This document shows, piece after piece, positions 53,262 to 64,000 of a DNA stretch of 64,000 nt (positions are counted from its first letter, which is position 1; every line of letters starts with the position of its first letter). The stretch is from Brassica napus (lineage: Eukaryota > Streptophyta > Magnoliopsida > Brassicales > Brassicaceae). Below the pieces are notes generated by a model that was given only the letters and a program-made list of their open reading frames with translations, did not search any database and had not been told where the DNA came from. A program made the translations under genes and the position numbers. Location: contig NC_063448.1 in the NCBI RefSeq assembly GCF_020379485.1, positions 5,913,726 through 5,977,725 on the forward strand, given 5' to 3'.

Positions 53262-53720
53262 TTACATAATATTATGTATTTTTTACATTTTAATATTTGG
53301 ATTTAGGGTTCATGTTTGGGTTAAGGTTTAGTGATTAGATTTTAGGATTTAGTATTTAGATTGTGAGGGTATGGTTGGGGTTAGCATTAACTTCTTCCAT
53401 GCGATCATAAAAATTTCATAATTTCACCAATATGTACTATGTTATTTATTTTGTTCCATTATATTTGGGTTTAGAGTTTATATTTGGGTAAAAATTTAGT
53501 GATTAGAGTTTAGGGTTTTGTATTTAAAAGGTGAGAATGTATGATTGGGGTCAACATTAACTTCTTCTATGCAATCATAAACATTTCATAATTTCACCAA
53601 TATGTACTATGTTAATTATTTTGTTTCATTCTATTTTGGTTTTGGATTTATGGTCTATATTTGGGTTTCGGGTTTACTGATTAGAGTTTAAGGTTTAGTA
53701 TTTAAGGACTGGATGGAATT
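53262..53720. repeat. 170-bp tandem repeat, about 2.7 copies
   Basis: The landmark CACCAATATGTACTATGTTA recurs 170 bp apart (ending at 53444 and 53614), with TTTAGTGATTAGA and ATTAACTTCTTC words at matching offsets. Units also contain degenerate TTTAGGGTTT-type words. Copies have diverged by substitutions and small indels. Confidence 0.8.
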
Positions 53721-55673
53721 GAGATAATGTTTAGTATCTAGGGATTGGGATTGAAATATGTTTAGTATTTATAAGTTATAGGTGTGGTTATAATCATATA
53801 ATACTTCGGTGATATGCAATAGATTACTCGGTGCATATGTATTTGATCAATAAAGTTATACTTGGATGGCTTCTCTTTCCATTTGGAATAGTTTTCAGGT
53901 GCTTTTGGCATTATATTTTAATGGCCACACTTACCTTGTACATGTATAGAAAAAGAATAAAACCATGTACTTTGTGTCATAAATATTAGAAACTATATTA
54001 TATCAAAATCAATGACATTTCTTAATTTGTTACTGAAATATGGTTAGTTCGCAAATAAACCCCAAAATCATTGTAGACATTTGAATACACAAACGAAATC
54101 CAGACAATTTGATCACGTTTTCATAAGTTTTATAAGATATTTTACATTTCAGATATACAGTAAAATTTTATAAATTTATTTATTTTTAAAATTGAAGTAC
54201 ATTTTTATGTAAAATTTAAAAATATTGATTTTAATGTATACAAATATTGATTAAATTTTTAAAATACAAATTTTATGTTGTTATTCGATTATTTGGTATA
54301 TAAAAATATGTCTCTTAAATATAAATGCATTTTAAGTGTAAATGATAAAATAACATCAAAATAATTTGAAGTGTTTAAAACTAAAGATGGACTTCAATGT
54401 GAATAAAAAATATATTTTTTTTGTTTATGTTTATATAATTTTATATAATAGTTATTAATTTATGTTTATATTGAGGTTATATATTTTCAAAAACTTATTA
54501 TTTTATTATTGTAACGAATGTGTCAATATTTAGCATTGGTTCAACTCAGAATTTGAGTAATTTATTTATTCATCGTGTTATTATTGTAAGAATGTTGCAT
54601 GTCTTTAATTTGATTTTTAAGAAGTTTATAAACATGTTTATGAACTATTAAACTAAACATGTGCCTTTTGAAAACCACAGGTGAATTAACATACGTTTGA
54701 TACTAAGATTATTAATAAGTATATTGATATGATTGTATCTGCGAGATTTAAATTTTGGAAAACAGCAAGTGTTGCTTACCACATGACCTACAATAGGTTC
54801 ACTTTTTTAAATGTAAACTTTTTTATGTGTAAATATAAAATCAATAAATTTTCCGATCAAGAAGTGTTGTTACTATATAGTAGAATCAAGTATTCATATT
54901 CGAGCTCAAATCTCTCAATAATAAAACAAAGTTTATCTAAATACAGTTAAGTTGATCACATGTTGAAGTATTGAAATAACTGGACTAACCAGTTGGATAC
55001 TAAATAAAACGAGACACATCCAGTTAAATTAACCATAGTTGAGTTATTCAATAAATTGGGTGTCTCTAGGCTCTAGTCGCAGTCAGTATTTAAAAACGAA
55101 GAAAAAAGGAAAACTATTAACTGGATGATGACCGATGAGGGGCATAAGCTCACCCATAATAACAAAAAGTCAAATTCTAAAGGGACCCAATTCTACATAA
55201 CGAAAAAAAGAAAAAAAGTTTTAAAATTTGGGGACAAAACAATATTTTGGCTCATTAGTCATTGACTCATTGCTACGAGGACATGGATTTCCTGTTTAAA
55301 TAGTAAATACATCTATGAAAACTACATGTATTTGGTGTGTACATACACCAATAATCGAGTAATTATGAACAATTATGATTTATAAGGGACGGTCGGAATA
55401 AGATATGTTCTTGACCGAGTAAATCCACTAAGTTAATTTTACCAAAAAAAATCCACTAAGTTAAATGTTTAATGACTGTTTAAGGTATTACGTTTCTATG
55501 TAAGCTACGAAGGAGTCAATTGTTTCTAAGCCTTCGATAAATCTGTTTGTTGTGTTTCACATTTAAATGTTGCAATTGTTTGTTGATACCTTCCGAACAC
55601 ACTGTTCATGCATTCATTTATATTTTTCTTAAAGCACACAAATATTTCTGTTGGCATATTACTTTAACAATAA

Positions 55674-56465
55674 CTAGATCCCGATCCGCGCAACCGCGCG
55701 GATTTTTATTTTTATTTATTTTTATATAAACATCTTGTTTTCAATTCTAAATTGGTATATATTATATTATATATGTGTCTATCAATTTTTAAAACATAAT
55801 AAGTTTACGGTATATTTTTTCATTGAATAGATTGTTTCAAACTTTCACATATCTTTGTATCTTCTTCTATATATATATATTTTCGGATTGTTATTTCATT
55901 ATTAAAAACGTAGCTATATATATAAAGATTAGTAAAATATTGTTTTATTGTCATATTCAAAGATATTGTAACATTTCACAAATTTATAAAGTTTTTAAAA
56001 AATTAAACTTTTCGCTTCATAGATTTATATTATCGAATAAATAATTAAACATTTAGTTTTTGTTTAATTTTTAAAATAAACTATATAGTTTAAAATTTGT
56101 TTTCATTGGTTTAAGGTAGTAAAGATTAATCATTGTTAGATAATTTGATTTTTGTTATTTAAAAAAAAACTTTATAATTGTAAAAGTTAACATCGACAAA
56201 TATTTAAATAAATAACATATGGAGGTATAGTATTACAACATTAAATTATATCTATTTAATTTATACTATCTATAAATCCAATGAACCATCTATTGTTTAA
56301 ATCCAATTATTGATAGTCCAACAAAAATTTCTGGTATGCCCAAAATTTAATGATAAAATTAAAGATTAAATGTAACATGACTTTCTAGGAATAAGTACAT
56401 TAGGTCCATTTTTAAAAAAAATCACACATGAATTAAGGTTATGACTTCTGTTTTAATATATAAGA
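55674..56465 (-). mobile_element. Non-autonomous Helitron, both ends present
   Basis: On the minus strand it starts TCTTATATATTAAAACAGAA directly after an A (56466) and ends in the hairpin CCGCGCGGTTGCGCGG, then ATCGGGAT and CTAG before a T (55673). It is 792 bp, AT-rich, with no coding capacity. The 3' hairpin is related in form to that at 24995-25029, but the two elements are not obviously the same family. Confidence 0.82.
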
Positions 56466-57243
56466 TGAAAGATTATAAGATAAAGAAAGATTACGAATAT
56501 ATAATGCAGAAAAAAAAAATAATAATAATAATAATAATAGTAGTAGTAATAATAATGATAATAATGTGAAGAGATGAATGAAGGTGAAAAATAACTTACA
56601 TCAGTGCAAAAAAAAAATGAATTGTGAAAAATGTAGTTTCATCTATTTGTCAGAAATTCAATCATTGTAAGTAGTTCTTTTCAACGTGAATTAGATTCAT
56701 TGGTGATAGTTACATCCGCAATTTTTTTATTACAGCTAGGTCAACTCGATGTTGGTATCTTTTTTTTTTGTCTTTTAATGTTCTCAAAAGACATATATGT
56801 ATATTATTTACCTGATTTTAAGTGGGCAAAGACAACTTAATCGGGGTTGTATAAACTTCCACAATGTTGTAAAACGAAACAAAAATAATCGTAATTTGTT
56901 TGTGGAAACCAAATCTTGATCCATTAATAATACATACACAAGATTTCTGATATTTCAACAACATTTGAGTTTGATCAATTTACTTCGGTTTTTAGCATCT
57001 GAAATGTACATATCAGATTAAATGTGAGAGTTTTTAAATTTAAATGCGATAGTTCGTTAGCCCGTAGCTATGTTTTGAAAGTGTTATTTTAAATATTTTG
57101 ATAATAAATTGTTTAAACTCACAATCATGTTACAACTAACTCAATATATAGGAATTGAGTGTGATATTACATTGAAACGTTAACCGACACTTTTTTTTTG
57201 AAACAAAACAAGAACTTCTAAATAACACTATTAACAGAGTGAG
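56466..57243. other. Intergenic AT-rich DNA
   Basis: Non-coding, with the trinucleotide repeat at 56520-56566 and several homopolymer runs. Nothing else recognised. Confidence 0.5.
56520..56566. repeat. (AAT)n microsatellite with AGT interruptions
   Basis: An imperfect AAT/AGT/GAT trinucleotide array of about 15 units following an A-run. Confidence 0.9.
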
Positions 57244-57259
57244 AGAGAAGGATTTTTGG

Positions 57260-58449
57260 TTGTCAAATTGGGAAACCCTAAGCGCCGCTAGAGCAAAACA
57301 AGTCGATCTCTGCGTTCTCCTTCTCTGGTGGCCGGCGAGCTTCGTCGGTGCCGTGAAAAGGCTTTTAGTATAGCTATTTTGTGTCTTTAGTCTTAGTTGA
57401 AGCTATTGATATCCTTAGAGACCTTTGGGTTCAGATCTGACTTCGATCTCATCTTGTGGCTGGCTTGGGTAGCTTAATCAGGTTCGTGGCTTTTTCTGGT
57501 GCGCGATGCAGATTATACCGGCTCTGATGTGGGGTGTTACTTCTTCCATCGGATCTGGATAAGTTGAAAACTCTGTTGGCTCATAGGTGATTGTCGGGCT
57601 TATCCCCTCTTTGTCTCTGTCTCGGATGTCGTTTGGTTTCAGTCTCGGTAGCTGTCTAGTTTCTGTGTCTTTTACGTGGTCTACATCCATTACCTTTCAA
57701 TATGAGTTCGGCTCTGCAACAAGATAGCCGTTCTGGTGTGATCTTGTGTAGCTTCATCCTGAGGCTACTCCGTGGAGGCACTTCGAGCGAGTGTAGCAGA
57801 TTTTGTTAAAGGGGATTAAGGTTTCTTCAACATTTTAGAGATTGATGTGTCTTCCGACTACTTGGTCTCGTCGTTCGACTTCAGTGCTTGTTTTTAGTTA
57901 TCTTCAGTGGGTGGCGCTTGGGTGTTGTGAAGATGTGATGTCTCTTGGTTTGTAACCAACGGCTTTTTCCGGATTACTTGGTAAGAGGCTTTGGAGCTGT
58001 GGCTCAATTGCGTGCTGTTTTGGAGTAGTTATTTACCAACCGTCGTCTTCAATGGCTGCTCGAGTTGGAGATTTTTTCTCTTGTGGCTTCTTGTTGAAGA
58101 AGCAGCTTTTGTGTTGTGGTTTGTCTGTGGGTTCAGAGGGGAACCGTTCTTGGAGATCATCTTCCAACTCCAATAATTTAAGACTGTCATCGCTTTCTCG
58201 CTCATATCTTCTTCCAGCTCTGTTTAGCTCCACTTCTCTTGTAGATTATGATGTTTCTCTATTGTATGCCTAGGTAGCGTTGTTCCCTTCTTTCGGTTTA
58301 GTGTTTCAGTTAAGTTGATGTTTCAAATTGTCTCTGAGAGGTTCTTCTTACCTCGCCGGCTTTGACTCCGGAAAGGTTGTATACCTTTGCCAGCTCTGTG
58401 TTATCTTTCGTTGAATTCAATATAAATCTACCGATGACAAAAAAAAAAA
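57260..58449 (+). mobile_element. Non-autonomous polyA retroposon of LINE type
   Basis: About 1.19 kb, ending ATAAATCTACCGATGAC plus A11, the usual finish of plant LINE-family transcripts. It is flanked by an imperfect direct repeat, AGAGAAGGATTTTTGG (57244-57259) and CAGAAGGTTTTTGG (58452-58465). The body starts with GTTGTCAAATTGGGAAACCC and contains no long frame, so it is a non-autonomous or internally degenerate copy. Short frames near 57990-58270 show no known domain. Confidence 0.6.
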
Positions 58450-58766
58450 GACAGAAGGTTTTTGGATAAGCTTTAAGAAGTAAGAACATGCTAACGTTTA
58501 TTATTGTTTGTTAATGTCAACAGGGTCACATTAAAAGGTATAAAAGTCGGCAATACCACTCCCAGGGTTGACTTAATAAGTAATCAATAATTATTTTGTT
58601 CACCAAATAAAAATTTAGAATTTCATATTTTCGTATAACGTATATAGTATGATTATTAGTTATTGATAATATAATAAGGAATAAAGTTATGGCCTCATTT
58701 AATAATAAACTTGTCGTGCTCTGATTTGCGTTTAACAATAAATTTTCGTTTCAAAAATAAATTGTC
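58450..58766. other. Spacer between retroposon and copia element
   Basis: About 300 bp of AT-rich DNA with no recognisable feature. Confidence 0.5.
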
Positions 58767-59000
58767 TGTTATAAATCATATAGTGGATGTCCATAACCGG
58801 CCCAATGCTAGAAAGAGAGTCGGCAAACCCTAGTTTTCTTTTATCTCTTGGTTTATGATTTGTACTTTTTCCATATTTGTATTTCTTTTCTTTAATCTTT
58901 TCATTTATTCTATGACGGTGTCACTCCCTATATATAAAGGGCTCCTTATGTTTATGAATAATACAGAAACATACAGATTCTATTCTCTTGTTTCACAACA
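58767..59000 (+). repeat. 5' LTR of the copia element
   Basis: Starts TGTTATAAATC and ends CACAACA, giving the TGTT..AACA short inverted ends. It contains a TATA box and precedes CGTTATCAACACG, a likely primer-binding site. The second LTR is outside the window, so the boundaries cannot be confirmed by comparison. Confidence 0.65.
58929..58938 (+). promoter_or_regulatory. TATA box in the copia LTR
   Basis: CCCTATATATAAAGGGCTCC lies about 60-70 bp before the end of the LTR, the normal position for the LTR promoter core. Confidence 0.6.
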
Positions 59001-60142
59001 CGTTATCAACACGATTACTCTAAGAACCCTAAGCTAAATCCTGACTCAGAAACCCTAAACCCTAACGGTGATAAACCCTTAACCCGACGACGAACCCTAA
59101 TCCGATCGAGAACCTAAAACCCCATATCTAAAGCGTTCCCGATCCCAGCTCGAGACCTCAGTCCGTTCCAGCTCTCGACAGAGACCGTCTCAGCTCGAGA
59201 CACAGCCTGTTCGCGACCCGATACCGTTCGCGACTCAGCTCGATAGCCAGAACGTTCGCGACCCGTCTCAGCGTCAATCCGTTCGCGACTGACAGCAACC
59301 CGTTCGCGACTCGACGATCTCAGCTCGCGATCTCAGCAACGATCAGTTCCAGCGTGTGACCCGATCAGTTCCAGCCCGCGACGATCAGCAAGCAATCCGT
59401 TCGCGGCTCTTCTTTATTCGGTGGTCCATTCAACCCGACTTGAGGTTAAGGTAAAACTAAACCTAATAACCAAACCTTAAGGCAAATAGATCCAAACCCT
59501 AATACCTGAATTTGAATCTCATTGCTTGATCTAAATTGAAACCCTAATTCCCTAAAGCCTAGCCGCATGCATGCACATTGCATACCATGCAAACCCTAAT
59601 CGAATTTTGATTGTTTATGTGAGTGAATGTTTTGAATCTTAATTTGATCACATAGAACCAATTGCTAGGATTGCTAATCTCATACTTGAATTTGGTTGAT
59701 TGAATTGATGAACCAATTGAATGTTTCAAGGTTAAAGAAATCACCTAGGTTATATGTTCTCATCCTGTTTAAGATTTAACCTGACCAACTTGTTCATATG
59801 TTAAAACCCCTTGATGCATTACTTGATTGTTTGATTGAGGTTTCATGCTTCCCATTCATATGATCACTTAGAAACCGTTTTGCTAAGATGTATAAACGAT
59901 TGCATTAAGATCATATAGAAACCGTTTGATAAGATTGTTCATACCCTTGGCCGTGCGGCTTGTCTTGCATCATGCATGTTCGGATTGTTTGGCCGTGCGG
60001 CTTGTTAGCATATCATGCATGCATGATCGTATGAACTGAATGCACCATATCCGTTTGGTCGTGTAACCAATTTTGCATATCTGATTGTCTTGTATGCATC
60101 ATAAGAACACTATAATCTTAAGATTGAAACATATGATTTAAG

Positions 60143-61143
60143 ATGTCGAAAATCAACAACTTGGATTTTGCTGCCCTAAATTTCTCGGGAGATAATTACT
60201 TGCAATGGACACTTGATGCTAAGATCATCCTAAAATCCAAGCTCGGTGAATGTATCACCGAGGGCAATAATGCAAGTGAGAAAGATATATACAGAGCGAT
60301 ATTGATTATACGCCATCATCTTATTGAGAGTCTCAAAGATCAGTACTTAACTATTGAGAATCCTCGAGACCTTTGGACAGAGTTGAAAACGAGATATGAT
60401 CACCAGAGAACGGTGTTATTACCAAAGGCTATGTATGATTGGAGGAATCTTAGAATCCAGGACTTTAAGTCCGTGGACGAGTATAACTCGGCCCTGTTTA
60501 AAATAGTTTCTAAATTGAAACTGTGTGGTGAGGTTATAACGGATAAGGATATGTTTGAGAAAACCTTTTCCACCTTCCACACAAGCAATGTGTTGTTACA
60601 ACAACAGTACCGTGAGAAGGGCTTCTCTACTTATGCTAATCTGATCTCTTGTCTCTTGCTCGCTGAGCAGAACAATGAGATGTTGATAAGGAACAGTGAA
60701 TTGAGACCTCCTGGATCAACCCCATTACCTGAGGCACATGCGGCCGTAGAGGCTAAGAAAGAGTCGAACCATGTCCAGAGTGATAGCCAACACGGCCATG
60801 GTATTGGAAAATGGCATGGACGTGTGGTCAAGGCCGAAACTCGTTTGGTTGAGGCCGAGACAACTCATATGGCTGTGGCCAAGGAAACTCCTATGGAGGC
60901 CGTGGTACATCTTTCAAGCCACAAAGCTCGACTAAATCCATGTGTCATAGATGTGGTATGGGCAATCATTGGGCTAAGACATGTAGGACTCCCAAACATC
61001 TCGTTGACCTCTACCAAGAGAGTTTGAAAGGGAAGAATCCTGAAGCTCATATGACTTATCAAGATGGTGAAGAAGATTTCAATCATGAACGAGATGATCT
61101 CATGGATTATGAAACTTCTGATTGTTTAAAAGATCAAAGTTGA
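60143..61143 (+). pseudogene. Copia gag (capsid plus zinc knuckle), frameshifted
   Basis: From the ATG at 60143 the frame gives MSKINNLDFAALNFSGDNYL and a UBN2-type capsid domain (WTELKTRYDHQRTVLLPKAM, SVDEYNSALFKIVSKLKLCG). In the Gly-rich linker (about 60790-60850) the coherent frame switches: the zinc knuckle CHRCGMGNHWAKTC (60943-60984) and the acidic C terminus to 61143 are read in another frame, where a TGA also occurs in the linker. Copia gag packages the RNA into particles. At least one frameshift and one stop separate capsid from nucleic-acid-binding tail. Confidence 0.85.
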
Positions 61144-61289
61144 TTTCGTCCATCTATGTTTTTGGTGTTCTTTGCTTTATGTTTTCTATGTTTTGATTGA
61201 TTTGAACTTGTTTTCTTATTTATAACTTAATGAATGAAAGTTTTTATAAAGAAGTCTCTAAAGTATCATTCTATAATCTGTTTTGAAGA

Positions 61290-64000
61290 ATGGATGAATT
61301 CGTTGTGGACAGTGGGTCAAGCCACACTATCTTAAGAGACAAAAGATATTTCATAAATCTAACAATGAAAAACGCAAATATCAATACTATTGCGGGAATA
61401 GCTAGTCTCATATAGGGCTACGACCAGGCTAACATCATATTGCCTAAGGGTACGCATCTAGAGATATCTGATGCATTGTATTCACCCAGCTCTAAGAGAA
61501 GCCTATTGAGCTTTAAAGATATTCGAATGAATGGTTTTCATATTGAGACTAAGGGCGAAGGGAACAAAGAGTCATTTCAGATCATTGAGATCAGCCAAGG
61601 CTATAAGAAAGTCTTAGAGACTATACATGCATTCGCTACTGGCCTTTACCACGCCAAGGTCAGTATGATGGAGGCCAATGTCGCATTTAATAAAGAGGCC
61701 ACCGAGAATTTTACTCTCTGGCACGACCGGCTTGGTCATCCTGGTACGACCATGATGCGAAAGTTGATATTGAACACTAATGGCCATACATTGAAAGAGA
61801 AAAGAGTTGTTCCTAAGAATCTAAAGCGTGTAGCATGTTCACAAGGAAAACTCATTGCTAGGCCATCACCAGTCAAAGTGACTAAGAAAACAATAAACTT
61901 TCTGGAAAGAATACAAGGAGACATCTGTGGACCAATACACCCACCTTGCGGGACGTTTAGATATTACATGGTCCTGATTGATGCGTCCACGACATGGTCG
62001 CACGTCTCTCTCCTATCATCTCGCAACTTTGCGTTTGCGAGATTGCTTGCTCAAATCATTCATTTGAGAGCACATTTTCCAGACTTTCCTTTAAAGACTA
62101 TACGTCTTGATAATGCTGGTGAGTTCACGTCCCAAGCGTTTAATGATTACTGTATGTCCATGGAGGTAAGTGTGGAACACTCTGTGGCACATGTACATAC
62201 ACAGAACGGCTTGGCCGAATCATTCATAAAACGAATTCAACTAATAGCTAGACCATTGCTTATGAGGTCAAAGCTTCCGGTCTCAGCTTGGGGACACGCG
62301 GTCTTGCACGCGGCCGAACTGATTCGTATAAGACCGTCTAGTGAACATAGATATTCCCCATCACAATTGTTTACGGGTCATGAGCCAGACATATCCCATC
62401 TTAAGACATTTGGCTGTGCCGTCTATGTGCCAATTGCACCACCACAGAAAACAAAGATGGGACCTCAAAGGAGGATGGAGATATATGTTGGATATGATTC
62501 CCCCACGATTATAAAATACCTTGAGCCAACTACGGGTGATTTATTTAAGGCCAGGTATGTGAATTGTCACTTTGATGAATCCGAACATCCAACATTAGGG
62601 GGAGATAACAATAAGCTGGTAAAAAAGATTACATGGAATCAAACGTCCTTATCTTGACAATATCCTCGGACTCAGGAATGTGATTTAGAAGTCCAAAAGA
62701 TTATACATTTACAAAAGCTAGCTAATCAATTGCCAGATTCCTTTGCTGGCCCGAAAAGAGTGACTAAGTCTTATATACCAGCTACTAATGCACCAATAAG
62801 AATTGATGTTCAAGAGGGACACAATCAAGTTGCTACAGAGTCTAGACAACGTTTGAAACGTGGTAGACCAATAGGTTCCAAAGATAAGAACCCTCGAAAA
62901 ACTAAGAAAAGTGCAGATAATGAAACCGAGGTTGTTAAAACCCTAGACACGACCGCAGCCGTTCCTAAATCTCGGGACTTAGCCGCAGCCGATGCCAAAA
63001 CCCTAATAGCGATCGCGGCCGATCATGAATGCTTAGATGCGGCCGGCCCTGATGTATCTAATACTGATTCTTGGGACGCCAAGATTCAAGGTACTGAAGG
63101 TCCTGATAATAATGAGATCTCAATAAACTATGTCTTGTCTGGGATACAATGGAACAGAAAGAATGTCGACATTGATGATATATTTGCATACAAGGTAGCA
63201 CTTGAACTTATGGATTTGAATGAGGATCATGAACCCACGTCTATTTATGAGTGCACTCAACGATCAGATTGGATCAAATGGAAAGAAGCTATAAACGTGG
63301 AGTTAAACTCTTTAAAGAAGAGTGATGTCTTTGGACCAATAGTCCGGACACCATATGATGTTAAACCAGTCGGCTATAAGTGGGTCTTTGTGAGGAAAAA
63401 AATGAACACGGCAAGGTCGTGAGATATAAAGCACGGCTTGTTGCACAAGGATTCTCACAGAGACCAGGAATAGATTATGAGGAGACATTCTCCCCTGTGG
63501 TGGATGCTACTACTTTTAGATTCCTGATAAGTCTGGCTATAAGAGAGAAATTAGACTTGCGGTTAATGGATGTTGTAACTGCATACTTATATGGGCCACT
63601 GGATAATGAGATTTATATGAAAGTACCAGAGGGTATAGAGTTGAAAGACAAATCGAGTACTCGAGAACAACACTGTATAAAGTTGAATAAGTCACTTTAT
63701 GGATTGAAACAATCAGGCCGAATGTGGTACAATAGGTTACGTGAGTACCTAGAGAGAGAAGGATACAAGAATGATCCAATCAGTCCTTGTATCTTTATAA
63801 AGAAATTCGGTCAGGGCTTTGTGATTATAGCAGTGTATGTTGATGATTTAAATATCCTAGGAACCTCTGGAGAGATTTCTCAAACAGTTGAATATCTTAA
63901 GAAAGAATTCAAGATGAAAGATCTTAAAAAAACAAAGTTTTGTTTGGGATTACAATTTGAGTACATAAGAGATGGAATCCTTGTGCATCAAATGACATAT
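61290..64000 (+). pseudogene. Copia pol polyprotein, several stops and a frameshift
   Basis: A separate ATG at 61290 opens MDEFVVDSGSSHTI with the protease DSG. An in-frame TAG follows near 61408. Open from 61440: GAG-pre-integrase WHDRLGHPG and the integrase core (GDICGPI, RLDNAGEFTS, and Glu in NGLAESFIKR), in DD35E arrangement; the first Cys of the integrase zinc finger appears replaced by Arg (RVACSQGK). A TGA at 62655-62657 replaces a sense codon. Reverse transcriptase begins WIKWKEAINVELNSLKKSDV; after a slip in an A-run near 63399 the frame changes, continuing KARLVAQGFSQRPGIDYEET, LYGLKQSGRMWYNRL and AVYVDDLNILG, still open at 64000. Confidence 0.88.

Larger units (their letters stand above)
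51300..55673. other. Intergenic AT-rich DNA with small elements
   Basis: No complete gene on either strand. It contains the Stowaway MITE (52250-52508), an exon-like stretch (52831-52952) and the 170-bp tandem repeat (53262-53720), listed separately. From 53760 to 55670 the DNA is very AT-rich with only short unconvincing frames. Confidence 0.5.
58767..64000 (+). mobile_element. Ty1/copia LTR retrotransposon, truncated by the window end
   Basis: A 5' LTR (58767-59000) is followed by a long GC-richer leader, gag, and pol in the copia order protease, integrase, reverse transcriptase. RNase H and the 3' LTR lie beyond base 64000. The leader (59040-59420) is unusual: about 20 imperfect copies of GTTCGCGAC / CAGCTCGAGAC words, plus a duplicated GGCCGTGCGGCTTGT at 59949 and 59991. 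Both gag and pol carry lesions, so this copy is not autonomous. Confidence 0.9.

Noticed and set aside
53262..53720. CRISPR-like array
   Set aside because: The 170-bp units are contiguous tandem copies without unique spacers, and the DNA is plant nuclear.
57991..58273. Overlapping 60-75-codon frames in the polyA retroposon as genes
   Set aside because: No domain, overlapping frames on both strands, and located in a non-autonomous element.

Overview
The window is plant nuclear DNA from the Brassicaceae, most likely a Brassica or close relative. It is AT-rich, has GT-AG introns, holds one near-full-length match to Arabidopsis NRT1.1 plus an FMO GS-OX-type gene, and carries transposons of nearly every plant order. 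I could not run searches; family calls rest on motifs and remembered homologues. Species is not determinable.

Genes: (a) 359-635 (-), two candidate 5' exons of a plastid-targeted protein running off the left edge; (b) 3822-6226 (-), a seven-exon flavin monooxygenase of the FMO GS-OX-like clade, 464 aa by my splicing; (c) 9960-10885 (+), a broken WEB-family coiled-coil gene; (d) 11058-11318 (-), a relic of a second FMO; (e) 13125-14446 (+), a DUF863 protein; (f) 27337-37961 (-), NRT1.1/NPF6.3 in five exons, 590 aa. As I remember it, Arabidopsis At1g12110 (NRT1.1), At1g12120 (DUF863), At1g12130/12140 (FMOs), At1g12150 (WEB) and At1g12160 (FMO) lie together, so this reads as the same block with WEB and one FMO decayed and transposons inserted between the survivors.

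Mobile elements, left to right: Helitron 2670-3659; polyA retroposon 8815-9579; complete PIF/Harbinger 14858-19960 with three genes; SINE relic near 20990; Helitron 3' end at 25029; three fold-back Mutator-type elements with telomere-like interiors (25089-25877, 26240-26921, 38435-39153), the last two bracketing NRT1.1; inside NRT1.1 intron 4 a hAT MITE, a SINE and a full-length LINE (29664-35620); upstream of NRT1.1 a 44-bp LINE stub, a Harbinger MITE and a second hAT MITE; a Helitron of the first family 42742-43637; a decayed CACTA element 43792-51299 with an unexplained long hairpin; Stowaway 52250-52508; a 170-bp tandem repeat; Helitron 55674-56465 (-); polyA retroposon 57260-58449; and a Ty1/copia element from 58767 that runs off the right edge.

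The host genes point to glucosinolate-type S-oxygenation (FMO) and nitrate transport/sensing (NRT1.1); nothing suggests they form one pathway. The points most worth following are the state of NRT1.1 (8.5-kb intron, Asp-to-His change in the PTR signature, rebuilt promoter), the telomere-like fold-back family, the GRF zinc-finger passenger gene in the Harbinger, and the hairpin in the CACTA element.
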